Positions 9,292 to 20,099 of a stretch of DNA of 64,000 nucleotides are shown piece by piece (positions within the stretch are counted from its first letter, which is position 1; each line of letters begins with the position of its first letter). This DNA comes from Glycocaulis alkaliphilus (GTDB taxonomy: Bacteria > Pseudomonadota > Alphaproteobacteria > Caulobacterales > Maricaulaceae). Made by a program: the position numbers and the translations under genes. The stretch lies in assembly GCF_004000605.1 (NCBI RefSeq), contig NZ_CP018911.1:2771001-2835000 (forward strand). Direction: 5' to 3'. The notes under the pieces are model-generated. The model had not been told where the DNA came from. It did no database searches and saw nothing but the letters and a program-made list of their open reading frames with translations.

Positions 9292-11151
9292 ATGCTCGCC
9301 ATCATCGCGGCCCTGTCACTCATGCAGGCAGGGGAGGACATGATCACCCGCGACGAGCTGGCCGCCATCGCGGATTGCGCCTCACCAGCTGAGTGTCTGG
9401 AGCTGATCGAGAACAGCAGGCGCGGGTATGTCGATCCACCTGCCTTGTATCTCACTGCCCGGACGGCGCTTCGCCATTTCGGTATGGATGCGGTCACCGA
9501 ACTGGATGCGTGGGCAGGCGAGGTCTACCGGAAGAGACGGATGGTCGACAACATCCTGTCTGGCTGGCCGAATACCGATACTGCCGAACTCGCACGCGTT
9601 GCGGAGCTCCTGTCGACTGACACCCTCCCGCAACTGCCGGCGCTGCCGCCAGCCGATGTGCCAGACGCATTGCTCCCCTATCTCGAGCGCCTGCCGACGA
9701 ACACCCTCGCCCGGCGTTTTGGTTATGCTGCGCGAGAGCGCCTGTTGATGAGTTACGTGCCCGAGCCTGAAGGTAGCGTTAGCCCGTCACCGGAACATGA
9801 CGTCTATGAGCACCTGTCCCCAAGACTATATCCGTTCCTGGAGAACCCTTATTCCATTGGTGATGCCTACCTGCTGGCCGATGACTGGACCCGGATCGCG
9901 CAGGACACAGATGAGCCGATTGAACGCCGTGCTGCCGCGCTACGGGGCATCAGGGATCTCGGCCCCGACGCGCTGGCTTTCGTTCACCGGATTCGGGACT
10001 TGGAACCGGACCTGCTCACCGGGCTTGCGCGCTCAACTCGGAGGACTGTTCTCGACCCGGAGATGGCAGATGATATGGCAGGTGACTGCGCGCGGCTGGG
10101 ACAGAGCCTCGCCGCCACACGTCCTTGGCGAGAACTGGAACAGGACGAGGCGCTATACAGATCAATGAATCTGGAAGCGCGCTTCCACGACTGCATTCGC
10201 GATCTTGCCTATTTCGGGCGCGATGCGCGCGCCAGCGCACATCTGTTGCGCGAGTTTGCGGCGAGTGACGATTTTCGGCTTCAGATACCGTCCGTACAAG
10301 TGCTCGGCCTGATGGGCGATGCAGACTCCCTCCCGCTTCTTCGTGACATGCTGCAGGCTGAAGACTGGCAGAGTGTCTATGCCGTCAGCCTCGCATTCCG
10401 CCATGTGTCGGAGCCGGAGGATGTGGAACAGCTCAGAAGCCTCGCCGCAACCCACTGGCTTGGCGCTGTCCGTGAGGGGGCACTTGAAACTACTCACACC
10501 ATGCACCTGCGCCGCGATGGTGCCGTCCACATCATCTTTGACCCGGCATACCAGATGGAGAGAGGGCGGCATTATGGCGGCGAAATCGGTACAGACCGCA
10601 TCTGGCGTCCGGGAAGCTACATCCAGACCGTATTGGCGGCACCAATCATCAGGACGGCGTCAGAGTGCAGGTCAGAGGCCTTCGGCTATGAAGGCGTTGT
10701 GGTCCACCGTCGCGATGCCGAACCCTTCCCGCCTCGCCCCCATCGCGGCGCGCTGGAAATTCCGTTCGCAGACGGCATACTCGACGCCCACAATGACGGC
10801 GAATGGGGCGGGGAGCTCGGCTGGACAGCCGGCGACGGCCCTGAGCGCGCCATCGTTATCCGCGACAATATCGTGGGGGTAGCAACCGCAGACCCGCAGA
10901 CATTGGTTGTGGCGACGGGCCTCGCCCACATAGTAAATTCCCAAGGCAATCTCTACCGCGTGGACTGGCGCGGTGAAGAAGACTGGACCGTCACGCGCAT
11001 TTCCACCCTGCCCAGCACCCCGCGCTGGCTCGCCCGGCTGGACGAGGAGCGCTTCGCGGTGGCAACGGCTCATGGCCTGATCGTGTTTGACCGGGAGCGC
11101 ATTATAGGGCTCGGCCATTGCGAGCCCGGCCCGCCTGCGGCGCGCAACTGA
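9292..11151 (+). CDS. secreted protein of unknown function with HEAT-like repeats
   Basis: The start at 9292 follows a strong GAGGGGAGG site and gives 619 residues beginning with a hydrophobic signal-like stretch (LAIIAALSLMQAG). The middle third has paired-helix segments such as LGLMGDADSLPLLRDML and VSEPEDVEQLRSLA that look like HEAT/PBS-lyase repeats. The last 200 residues look beta-rich, with repeated D-N-I-V and L-V-V-A-T-G-type strands that could form a small propeller. I do not recognise the family. It stands alone, 117 bp after the divergent thiD start and 83 bp before the M20 peptidase gene. Confidence 0.6.
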   Translation: MLAIIAALSLMQAGEDMITRDELAAIADCASPAECLELIENSRRGYVDPPALYLTARTALRHFGMDAVTELDAWAGEVYRKRRMVDNILSGWPNTDTAELARVAELLSTDTLPQLPALPPADVPDALLPYLERLPTNTLARRFGYAARERLLMSYVPEPEGSVSPSPEHDVYEHLSPRLYPFLENPYSIGDAYLLADDWTRIAQDTDEPIERRAAALRGIRDLGPDALAFVHRIRDLEPDLLTGLARSTRRTVLDPEMADDMAGDCARLGQSLAATRPWRELEQDEALYRSMNLEARFHDCIRDLAYFGRDARASAHLLREFAASDDFRLQIPSVQVLGLMGDADSLPLLRDMLQAEDWQSVYAVSLAFRHVSEPEDVEQLRSLAATHWLGAVREGALETTHTMHLRRDGAVHIIFDPAYQMERGRHYGGEIGTDRIWRPGSYIQTVLAAPIIRTASECRSEAFGYEGVVVHRRDAEPFPPRPHRGALEIPFADGILDAHNDGEWGGELGWTAGDGPERAIVIRDNIVGVATADPQTLVVATGLAHIVNSQGNLYRVDWRGEEDWTVTRISTLPSTPRWLARLDEERFAVATAHGLIVFDRERIIGLGHCEPGPPAARN

Positions 11152-11234
11152 GACGGCCCTGCCCGCTTGGCGTTTCATCAGCCGCGTTCTAGCCTTCCAG
11201 GCGAACAATGAGAACCGCCGGGGAGGGCCAGGCC

Positions 11235-12686
11235 ATGAAACTCAACATCGCAGCCATTGCGGGCGCGGGCCTGCTGCTCTTAAGCGCCTGTGCGCAGCCG
11301 CCCGCCACGCCGGACGCCATTGAGCCAAACCCCTCCACCCGATCCGCAGAGGCGCTGGCCCTGAGCTTAAGCGAGGCGATCCGGTTTGAGACCATTTCCG
11401 AGATGGGTAACCCCGATGCCAGCCGGGCCGAGTTCGACGCTTTCCGTGACTGGCTCGCGGCCAGCTTCCCGCTGGTGCATGCGCGCATGGCCCCGGAAGA
11501 CATTTTGCACGGTTCGCTCTGGTACACGCTGGAAGGGACGAACCCCGCGCTCGATCCGATTGTCATTCTCGCCCACCAGGACGTGGTGCCGGTGGAGCCG
11601 GGCACCGAAGACCAGTGGGTGTATCCACCCTTCTCCGGCACGATAGCGGACGGCTATGTCTGGGGGCGCGGCACGCTCGACATGAAGGGCTTCCTCGTCA
11701 TGGCTGTAGCGGCGATGGAGACCCTGCTGGAAGAGGGCTTCACGCCTGAACGCACCATCCATATCGGGTTTGGCCATGATGAGGAGGTGGGCGGCACCGG
11801 CGCCGTGGCGATGGCAGAGCGGCTGGAGGCGCAAGGCCGCCGGGCCTGGTTCGTGCTCGATGAAGGCGGCACCTCAATCGAGACCTTCCCGATGACGGGC
11901 GGGCCGGTGGGCCTCATAGGCGTGGGCGAGAAGGGCTTTCTCTCGGTGGAGATCACCGCGCGGGCGCGCGGCGGGCATTCCTCCTCCCCTCCGCCGGAAA
12001 CGGCCATCGGGCTGCTTTCCCGCGCCATCAACGCCATTGTCGACAATCCGTTCGAGCACCGCATCGACCATCCGGTGCCGGACATGATGCGCGCGCTCGC
12101 CCCGGAAATGGACGGGATGGCGGGCTTCGTGATGGCGCGCCCTGTCCTCTTCGGCTCGGTCCTGCGCGGTCAGATGATGGAGGATGACGCGACAAGAGCC
12201 ACGATCGGCACCACCATCGCGCCAACCATCATCACCGGCGGTACGGTCGCCAATGTGCTGCCGCAGGAAGCCCGCGCAATCATCAATCTGCGCCTGCACC
12301 CGCGCGACAGTGCTGAGAGCGCGCTCGCCCATATGCGCGGCGCGGTCAGCCATCTGGACGGCGTAACGATTGAGCCGGTGGGCCGCATCTCCGACGCGCC
12401 GCCGATCAGCGCCACTTCGGGCCGGGCATGGGAGATCATTGCAGGCGCAGCCGTCAGCCATCTGCCCGATGGCGCGCCCGTCGTGCCTAACCTCCTCACC
12501 GCCGCCACGGACTCGCGCGCCTTCAAGGATGTGGCCGACCATATCTACCGCTATGCGCCCATGCGGATGGAGATGGACGATCTCTCGCGCATTCACGGCG
12601 ATAACGAACGCATCCGCATCGACGCCTTGCCCGGCATGGTCAGCTATTTCCGCACGGTGATCCATGAGGCCGGGATGGAGGGGTGA
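11235..12686 (+). CDS. M20 family zinc carboxypeptidase, lipoprotein
   Basis: The start at 11235 follows GGGAGG and gives 483 residues with a lipoprotein signal (lipobox L-S-A-C). Metal ligands and catalytic residues of M20 enzymes are all visible: AHQD near residue 113, GRGTLDMKG near 146, HDEEVGG near 181, LDEGG near 209 and RIHGDNE near 452. The length and the position of the dimerisation segment fit the carboxypeptidase S/Pm20d1-like subgroup. The enzyme probably trims peptides or N-acyl amino acids at the envelope. An M19 dipeptidase gene follows after a palindromic repeat. Confidence 0.9.
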   Translation: MKLNIAAIAGAGLLLLSACAQPPATPDAIEPNPSTRSAEALALSLSEAIRFETISEMGNPDASRAEFDAFRDWLAASFPLVHARMAPEDILHGSLWYTLEGTNPALDPIVILAHQDVVPVEPGTEDQWVYPPFSGTIADGYVWGRGTLDMKGFLVMAVAAMETLLEEGFTPERTIHIGFGHDEEVGGTGAVAMAERLEAQGRRAWFVLDEGGTSIETFPMTGGPVGLIGVGEKGFLSVEITARARGGHSSSPPPETAIGLLSRAINAIVDNPFEHRIDHPVPDMMRALAPEMDGMAGFVMARPVLFGSVLRGQMMEDDATRATIGTTIAPTIITGGTVANVLPQEARAIINLRLHPRDSAESALAHMRGAVSHLDGVTIEPVGRISDAPPISATSGRAWEIIAGAAVSHLPDGAPVVPNLLTAATDSRAFKDVADHIYRYAPMRMEMDDLSRIHGDNERIRIDALPGMVSYFRTVIHEAGMEG

Positions 12687-12701
12687 GGGTCCTTACGCTC
12701 C

Positions 12702-12789
12702 TCGTCGTTCCCGCGCAGGCGGGAACCCAGAGCCGCATTCAGTGTCTTTGTCCTACTATCTCTGGATGCCCGCCTCCGCGGGCATGACG
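12702..12789. repeat. REP-like inverted repeat pair
   Basis: CGTCGTTCCCGCGCAGGCGG at 12702-12721 continues to CCCAGAG and is mirrored by CTCTGGATGCCCGCCTCCGCGGGCATGACG at 12760-12789. The same family occurs at 18702-18789 and around the insertion element at 52568-53690. It is located in the gap between two same-strand genes, as is usual for REP/BIME-like elements. Confidence 0.8.
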
Positions 12790-12891
12790 AGATGGAAAGA
12801 ACGGTGAAGCCCCCTTCCACACCCGTCCCCTTGCCCTCCGGCGCGCCAGCGACTTAGCTGGCACCAAGAGATTCACAAGGGGACACCTTCC

Positions 12892-14112
12892 ATGCTGCGT
12901 ACACTCATCACCGCCGCCGCCATCGCGCCCTTCATCGCCGGAGCGGGGCTCGCCCAGGAGCTCTCCGAGCTGGAGGTGCGTGAGATTCACGACCGCATCC
13001 TGACCATCGACACCCATGTCGACATCCCCACCGGCTATGCCACGCATTTGATCGATCCCAATACCTGGACGCGCCTGCAGGTGGACCTGCCCAAGATGCG
13101 CGCAGGCGGGCTCGATGCGGCTTTCTTCATCGTCTATGTGCAGCAGCGCGATCTCGACGAAGAGGGCTATGCCACCGCCCGCGCGCGCGCCGAGGAGACC
13201 TATCAGGCGATCATGCGCATGGTGCGCGCCAATCCGGAGCGCATCGCACTGGCCACTACCGCCGACGAGGTGGAAGAGATTTACGCCTCTGGCCGTCTGA
13301 TCGCCCTTATCGGCATCGAGAACAGCTATTTCATGGGCGAGAATATCGAGGAGGAGGTGCCGCTCTGGGCCGCCAGAGGCGCGCGCTATGCCGCCCTCAC
13401 CCATTTTAGAAATAACCAGTTTGGCGGCAGCTCCAACCCGGACCTCTCCGCCGGTGATCCGATGGAGGATCCGGGCCTGACTGATCTTGGCCGCCGGCTG
13501 GTGGAGCTCCTGAATGATCACGGCATCATGGTCGACATCTCCCATGTCGGCCCGCGCACCTCGCTGGAAGCCATCCGGATGTCGCGCGCGCCGATCATCG
13601 CCAGTCACTCGGGCGCCCGCGCGGTCTATGACCATCCGCGCAACCTCACCGATGAGCTGCTGGAGGCGATCCGCGATAATGGCGGCGTGGCGCAGATGGT
13701 CGCCTTCCGCTCATACCTGCGCGCGATTGATCCGGGCCTCACCGCCGCCATCGCAGAGCTGCGCACCGAGTTCGGGCTTGACCAGCCGGGCGGCTGGGAG
13801 CGCTCCACGCCGGAAAGCCGGGCACAGTATCAGGAACGCGTCGCCGCCCTGCGCGCAGAGTATCCTGACGCAACCGTGGCCGACATGGCTGACCATATCG
13901 ACCACGCGGTCGCCGTAGCCGGGATCGACCATGTCGGCATCGTGTCGGACTTTGATGGCGGCGGCGGGGTGCGCGGCTGGGACGATGCGTCCGAAACCCC
14001 GAACGTGACCGCAGAACTCTTGCGCCGGGGCTATTCCGAAGAGGACATCGCCAAGCTGTGGGGCGGCAATGTGCTGCGCGTCATGCGCGGTGTCGAGGCG
14101 GCGGCGAGGTAG
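12892..14112 (+). CDS. secreted membrane dipeptidase, M19 (renal dipeptidase) family
   Basis: This 406-residue protein begins with a cleavable signal peptide ending at G-L-A-Q. Zinc-site segments of M19 enzymes are present in order: DTHVDIP near residue 42, GIENSYFMGE near 144, DISHVGPRT near 216, ASHSGARA near 239 and IVSDFDGGGG near 347. It would hydrolyse dipeptides in the periplasm. Together with the preceding M20 lipoprotein it suggests a peptide-scavenging pair, although a repeat and 205 bp separate them and each may have its own promoter. Its leader AGGGGACACCTTCC supplies a ribosome site. Confidence 0.93.
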   Translation: MLRTLITAAAIAPFIAGAGLAQELSELEVREIHDRILTIDTHVDIPTGYATHLIDPNTWTRLQVDLPKMRAGGLDAAFFIVYVQQRDLDEEGYATARARAEETYQAIMRMVRANPERIALATTADEVEEIYASGRLIALIGIENSYFMGENIEEEVPLWAARGARYAALTHFRNNQFGGSSNPDLSAGDPMEDPGLTDLGRRLVELLNDHGIMVDISHVGPRTSLEAIRMSRAPIIASHSGARAVYDHPRNLTDELLEAIRDNGGVAQMVAFRSYLRAIDPGLTAAIAELRTEFGLDQPGGWERSTPESRAQYQERVAALRAEYPDATVADMADHIDHAVAVAGIDHVGIVSDFDGGGGVRGWDDASETPNVTAELLRRGYSEEDIAKLWGGNVLRVMRGVEAAAR

Positions 14113-14139
14113 GGGGGCCGCCTTCCCGGCCTCACTTTT

Positions 14140-14253
14140 CCTCCCCCGTTCACGGGGGAGGTGCTGAGCGAAGCGAGGCGGAGGGGGGAGTTGTTTCGTG
14201 CAATCCCCCCCTCGGCCTTTCAGGCCACTCCCCCCGTAAACGGGGGGAGAAAC
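14140..14253. repeat. C-rich/G-rich palindromic repeats after the dipeptidase gene
   Basis: CCTCCCCCGTTCACGGGGG at 14140-14158 is a near-perfect hairpin. A second, related block at 14202-14253 combines a GGCCTTTCAGGCC palindrome with CTCCCCCCGTAAACGGGGGG. The same arms recur at 14938-15048 in front of thiC. The 232-bp gap holds nothing else that I can see. Confidence 0.75.
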
Positions 14254-14344
14254 GAGGCTGCTCTCCCCACTCATCCCTTGCACCCCCTCCCCTCCGGGCG
14301 TAGCGTTTCACCGCTGGGGGCGGCGCTGTGATGGAGATGCCATC

Positions 14345-16964
<2,620 letters not shown>

Positions 16965-17033
16965 GGGGTTGCCAGAAGGCCTTGTCACAACCAGAACGGA
17001 CTGCGACAGTAATGTTGAAATGGGGGCCGTCGC

Positions 17034-18047
17034 ATGCCGATTGAATCTATACACACGTATCTCGTGCATCCTCGTGCGCAGGGTGACGAGCACAGGAACA
17101 TCGGCGGCATCGACGTGCCCCTTAACGGCAAACTGTTTGATACTCTAAACAGCGTCTATGAGAAGTCTGATGATGAATGTGACATCGACATTGCCTTCGT
17201 CCCTAATGGCGGGCGTCAGCAAAACGACTGTCGTGATCTAATTCTCAGCTACATTCGAGATCGGTCGCTTGATACTGGGAGGTTAATTGCAAACCGCTTG
17301 CGAGAGCATACAACCAATCGCTCCAAGCAGGGACTCCTAGTTCTCATGTATGGCCGGGAGGGTTCAGACCATCGGCTAGTCATCTCGCGGTATCCCACCA
17401 ACACCGGAATTTTAGCTGAAGAAAATGCTAGGGGCTTAGACGTGCAGTTTCTTGAGCGTGTCTTTATGAGAAGCGCTTATTCATACAAGGCTGCCGTATA
17501 TCAGCATGCGTCGCTCGAGCGGTTTTGGGACGGTCGCGCCGTCGACAAGCAAATTTCTAGCCGATCCCTTCCCACACCGGAATACTGGATACACGGCTTC
17601 CTGCATTCCGACTTCAGAACAACTTCTGCGCAAGGCACTCGTCGCCTCGCGGTGGCACTGAAAAAAGCGATTGGCTCGGTCGACAACTTGGAGCTTAAAC
17701 AGGAGCTTGTTGCAGCCGCGACGCTCGCACGGGGAATGGCTGGCCAAGCGACAAGCGTGAGTGGTTTTTGCGATAGATTTAACCTCTCGGTTCTCGCACG
17801 AGAGGCGATTATGTCAAATTTGCCCAATACCGCCGTTGCAGCTGAACAGTTTTCGCTAGATGTGGCAGTCTTCGATCAAGAGGTTGCGTATCGAACCATT
17901 CAATTGGATTCTGGAGTATTCATCGCCGCTTCTGCTAGAGAATTCGAGGGATTGGTCAACCGTGAAGAACTCGATGACGGCCAAGAGCGCTTCAGTGTCA
18001 CGGGCCACATTATCAATGAGCGGCTAAGGCGCGGGAGCTTATCGTGA
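17034..18047 (+). CDS. unrecognised protein, partner of RelA/SpoT-like gene
   Basis: This 337-residue protein is soluble, with no signal peptide and no membrane segment. I do not recognise the family. A region around residues 85-135 (RLREHTTNRSKQGLLVLMYG followed by a short strand-turn-strand) faintly recalls the NdpA/NA37 nucleoid-associated fold, but this is only an impression. Its stop codon overlaps the GTG start of the next gene (TGA inside GTGA), so the two are translationally coupled. Base composition is clearly lower in GC than thiC upstream and yggS downstream. The coupling suggests an antitoxin, regulator or effector for the nucleotidyltransferase. Confidence 0.75.
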   Translation: MPIESIHTYLVHPRAQGDEHRNIGGIDVPLNGKLFDTLNSVYEKSDDECDIDIAFVPNGGRQQNDCRDLILSYIRDRSLDTGRLIANRLREHTTNRSKQGLLVLMYGREGSDHRLVISRYPTNTGILAEENARGLDVQFLERVFMRSAYSYKAAVYQHASLERFWDGRAVDKQISSRSLPTPEYWIHGFLHSDFRTTSAQGTRRLAVALKKAIGSVDNLELKQELVAAATLARGMAGQATSVSGFCDRFNLSVLAREAIMSNLPNTAVAAEQFSLDVAVFDQEVAYRTIQLDSGVFIAASAREFEGLVNREELDDGQERFSVTGHIINERLRRGSLS

Positions 18048-18676
18048 TTGATCTTAGGGCTACATACGAGCAACGTTATAATGACGTCCTACTCCCTCTT
18101 GCGACAAATCTGGAACTCTATATTCGTGATATATTTGCAGGAATAGAAAGAATTGATAGAATTTCCGTAAGGCCAAAATCAATAGATAGATTTATTTCAA
18201 AATCTCTGGCGAAGAATGAAGCTGGCACAAATAAGTATAGCGATCCTCTAGAACAGATTCAGGATCAGATCGGCGCGCGGATTATAGTTTTATTCAAACA
18301 AGATGTCGAAAAGATATCTAATATAGCTGAAGAAAGCTTCAGGTATGTGGAAAATAAGGACGTAGAGCCAGAGGCCGTTTATGAGTTCAGTTATTTTGGA
18401 AAACATTTTATCTCATTGATACCGCATGATGTTTTGGATGACACTTGGCCTAGGGCCATAATCCCAGGGTTTTTTGAATTGCAAATTAAAACCGTATTTC
18501 AGCACGCGTGGTCAGAAGCCAGCCATGATGTTGGGTACAAACCGATGTTGGGTGAACTATCACGTGAAGATAAGCGAGCGCTTGCTTTCGCATCTGCCCA
18601 AGCGTGGGGAGCAGACAAAGCTTTTGCTGATATTTTTGACCAGCTCTCTGTGCGTGCTGCAATGCAAAAAGCCTAA
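18044..18676 (+). CDS. RelA/SpoT-domain nucleotide pyrophosphokinase-like protein
   Basis: This 210-residue protein matches the size of a single-domain small alarmone synthetase. It keeps the ATP-side basic motif (RPKSIDRFISKSLAK near residue 42-57), the metal Asp in IQDQIGARIIV near residue 75, and the E-L-Q-I-K-T...QHAW...H block near residue 145-160 with the catalytic Glu. The G-loop Tyr-x-Ser-x-His normally found between them is replaced by YFGKHFISLIP. No hydrolase, TGS or ACT domain is present. The GTG start has GGGAGC upstream. DNA at 18121-18180 has 19 G/C in 60 bases, far below neighbouring genes. It may make an alarmone or modify another substrate, as in toxic SAS systems; which one cannot be told here. 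Confidence 0.85.
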   Translation: MIDLRATYEQRYNDVLLPLATNLELYIRDIFAGIERIDRISVRPKSIDRFISKSLAKNEAGTNKYSDPLEQIQDQIGARIIVLFKQDVEKISNIAEESFRYVENKDVEPEAVYEFSYFGKHFISLIPHDVLDDTWPRAIIPGFFELQIKTVFQHAWSEASHDVGYKPMLGELSREDKRALAFASAQAWGADKAFADIFDQLSVRAAMQKA

Positions 18677-18701
18677 CGGCTCCTCTCGATCGCTATCTAC
18701 T

Positions 18702-18789
18702 CGTCATTCCCGCGCAGGCGGGAATCCAGAGATCGTAGAGCTCAGGCGGTGGATATGGCTCTGGGTTCCAGCTTGCGCCGGAATGATCA
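18702..18789. repeat. REP-like inverted repeat
   Basis: CGTCATTCCCGCGCAGGCGG at 18702-18721, continuing to ATCCAGAG, is mirrored by CTCTGGGTTCCAGC and CGCCGGAATGATC at 18759-18788. It is the same family as 12702-12789 and marks the right edge of the low-GC cassette, 25 bp after its last stop codon. Confidence 0.8.
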
Positions 18790-18811
18790 GGGAGTGGAAG
18801 TGCGATCGCCC

Positions 18812-19501
18812 CTACCCTTCCCGCTCCCCGAACAGGGCCGAGCCGACGCGCACCGAGGTCGCGCCGAGGCGGGCGGCAAGGGCATAGTCCGCGCTCATGC
18901 CCATGGAGAGTTTTTCAACGCCCGCCGCGCGCGCGAGCTTGGCCAGCAGCGCAAAATGCAGGCTCGCCGGTTCTTCCACCGGCGGAATGCACATCAGCCC
19001 TTCAATGCCCTGCGGCATCAGGGCCCGCATCTGCGCCACGAAGGCGGGCACATCCTTTGGCGCAATGCCGGCCTTTTGCGGTTCCTCGCCGGTATTGACC
19101 TGCACATAGAGGCGCGGGGCACGGCCCGTCTTCTCCATGGCTTTCAGGATTGCGCGGGCGAGCTTTTCCCGGTCCAGCGTCTCGATCACGTCAAAAAGGG
19201 CGACGGCCTCATCGGCCTTGTTGGTCTGCAAGGGGCCGACAAGGCGCAGTTCCAGATCCGGATAGGCCGCGCGCCGGGCGCTCCAGCGCGTCATCGCTTC
19301 CTGCACCCGGTTTTCACCGAACACACGCTGGCCGCTTGCAAGGGCTTCCTCGATGCGCGCCTCGGACTGCATTTTGGAAACGGCAACGAGCGTCACATCT
19401 GCGGGTGAGCGCCCGCCCGCCTTGGCAGCGCCGGCCAATTCCTCAAGGATGGCGGCGCGGCGCATCGAAATCGTGTGTGTATCGGCTGGAGTGTGTGTCA
19501 T
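18812..19501 (-). CDS. yggS: YggS/PROSC family pyridoxal phosphate homeostasis protein
   Basis: The product has 229 residues from the ATG at 19501, chosen for its GAGG ribosome site; a GTG 12 bp upstream is possible. The PLP lysine lies in LVAVSKMQ, followed by FGENRVQEA, GPLQTNK and the phosphate-binding LSMGMSADY...GATSVRVG near the C terminus. From family knowledge it binds PLP in a TIM barrel and buffers vitamin B6 rather than catalysing a reaction. Its ATG overlaps the ATG of the divergent thiE-like gene within the four bases CATG, so each promoter must lie inside the other gene. Confidence 0.95.
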   Translation of the reverse strand: MTHTPADTHTISMRRAAILEELAGAAKAGGRSPADVTLVAVSKMQSEARIEEALASGQRVFGENRVQEAMTRWSARRAAYPDLELRLVGPLQTNKADEAVALFDVIETLDREKLARAILKAMEKTGRAPRLYVQVNTGEEPQKAGIAPKDVPAFVAQMRALMPQGIEGLMCIPPVEEPASLHFALLAKLARAAGVEKLSMGMSADYALAARLGATSVRVGSALFGEREG

Positions 19502-20099
19502 GGCGGGCCTCACCTATGCGCGAACAGGCGCGCTGGCAAGGGAGCGGGCGCTCGCCCTACCACGCCTGTTCGCCTTCACCGACCCGGCGCGCACGCCCGA
19601 TCCGCTGGGCCTGGCGCAGCATTTGCCCGGCGGAACCGGCCTGATCCTTCGCCATTTCGGACGCGATGATCTTAAAAGCCTAGCCGCACCTCTGGCTCAG
19701 TCTGCCCGCAGGCAGGGCTTCGCGCTTTTCATCGCCGCTGATCCGGTGCTGGCGCTGAAGGTGGAAGCGGACGGCGTCCACTGGCCGGAGCGGTGCCTCG
19801 CAGAACTGCGCCGCTGGCGGCACAAGGCCCCGCATCTTCTGGTCACCGCCTCCGCGCACACGCCTGCAGCCCTTCGCCGCGCGGCGAAGCTGGCCGACGC
19901 GGTGTTCCTCTCGCCTGTCTTTCCCTCAAACAGTGCCAGCGCGGGCGCGCCTCTGGGGCTCATCCGGGCCGCCAGCATGGCAAGACAGGTATCCACGCCC
20001 GTACTGGCGCTCGGCGGCGTGGCGCTGCATGATCTGGCAGCTTTGCAGGCGCGCGGGTTTTACGGCGCGGGCGCGGTCGACGCCTTTTCGGCGGCATAA
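19500..20099 (+). CDS. thiE: thiamine-phosphate synthase-like protein (ThiE/TenI family)
   Basis: Starting at 19500 the protein has 199 residues and a TIM-barrel pattern of the ThiE/TenI group: LFAFTDP at the start, ADGVHWPER in the middle, TASAHTPAALRRA, ADAVFLSPVFPS and VLALGGV with a Gly-rich phosphate site near the end. ThiE joins HMP-PP and thiazole phosphate. The usual GVHLGQ-D block is altered to GVHWPER and the N terminus is short, so TenI-like activity or a divergent ThiE are both possible. Its 3' end overlaps the convergent epimerase gene by 40 bp. Confidence 0.75.
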   Translation: MAGLTYARTGALARERALALPRLFAFTDPARTPDPLGLAQHLPGGTGLILRHFGRDDLKSLAAPLAQSARRQGFALFIAADPVLALKVEADGVHWPERCLAELRRWRHKAPHLLVTASAHTPAALRRAAKLADAVFLSPVFPSNSASAGAPLGLIRAASMARQVSTPVLALGGVALHDLAALQARGFYGAGAVDAFSAA

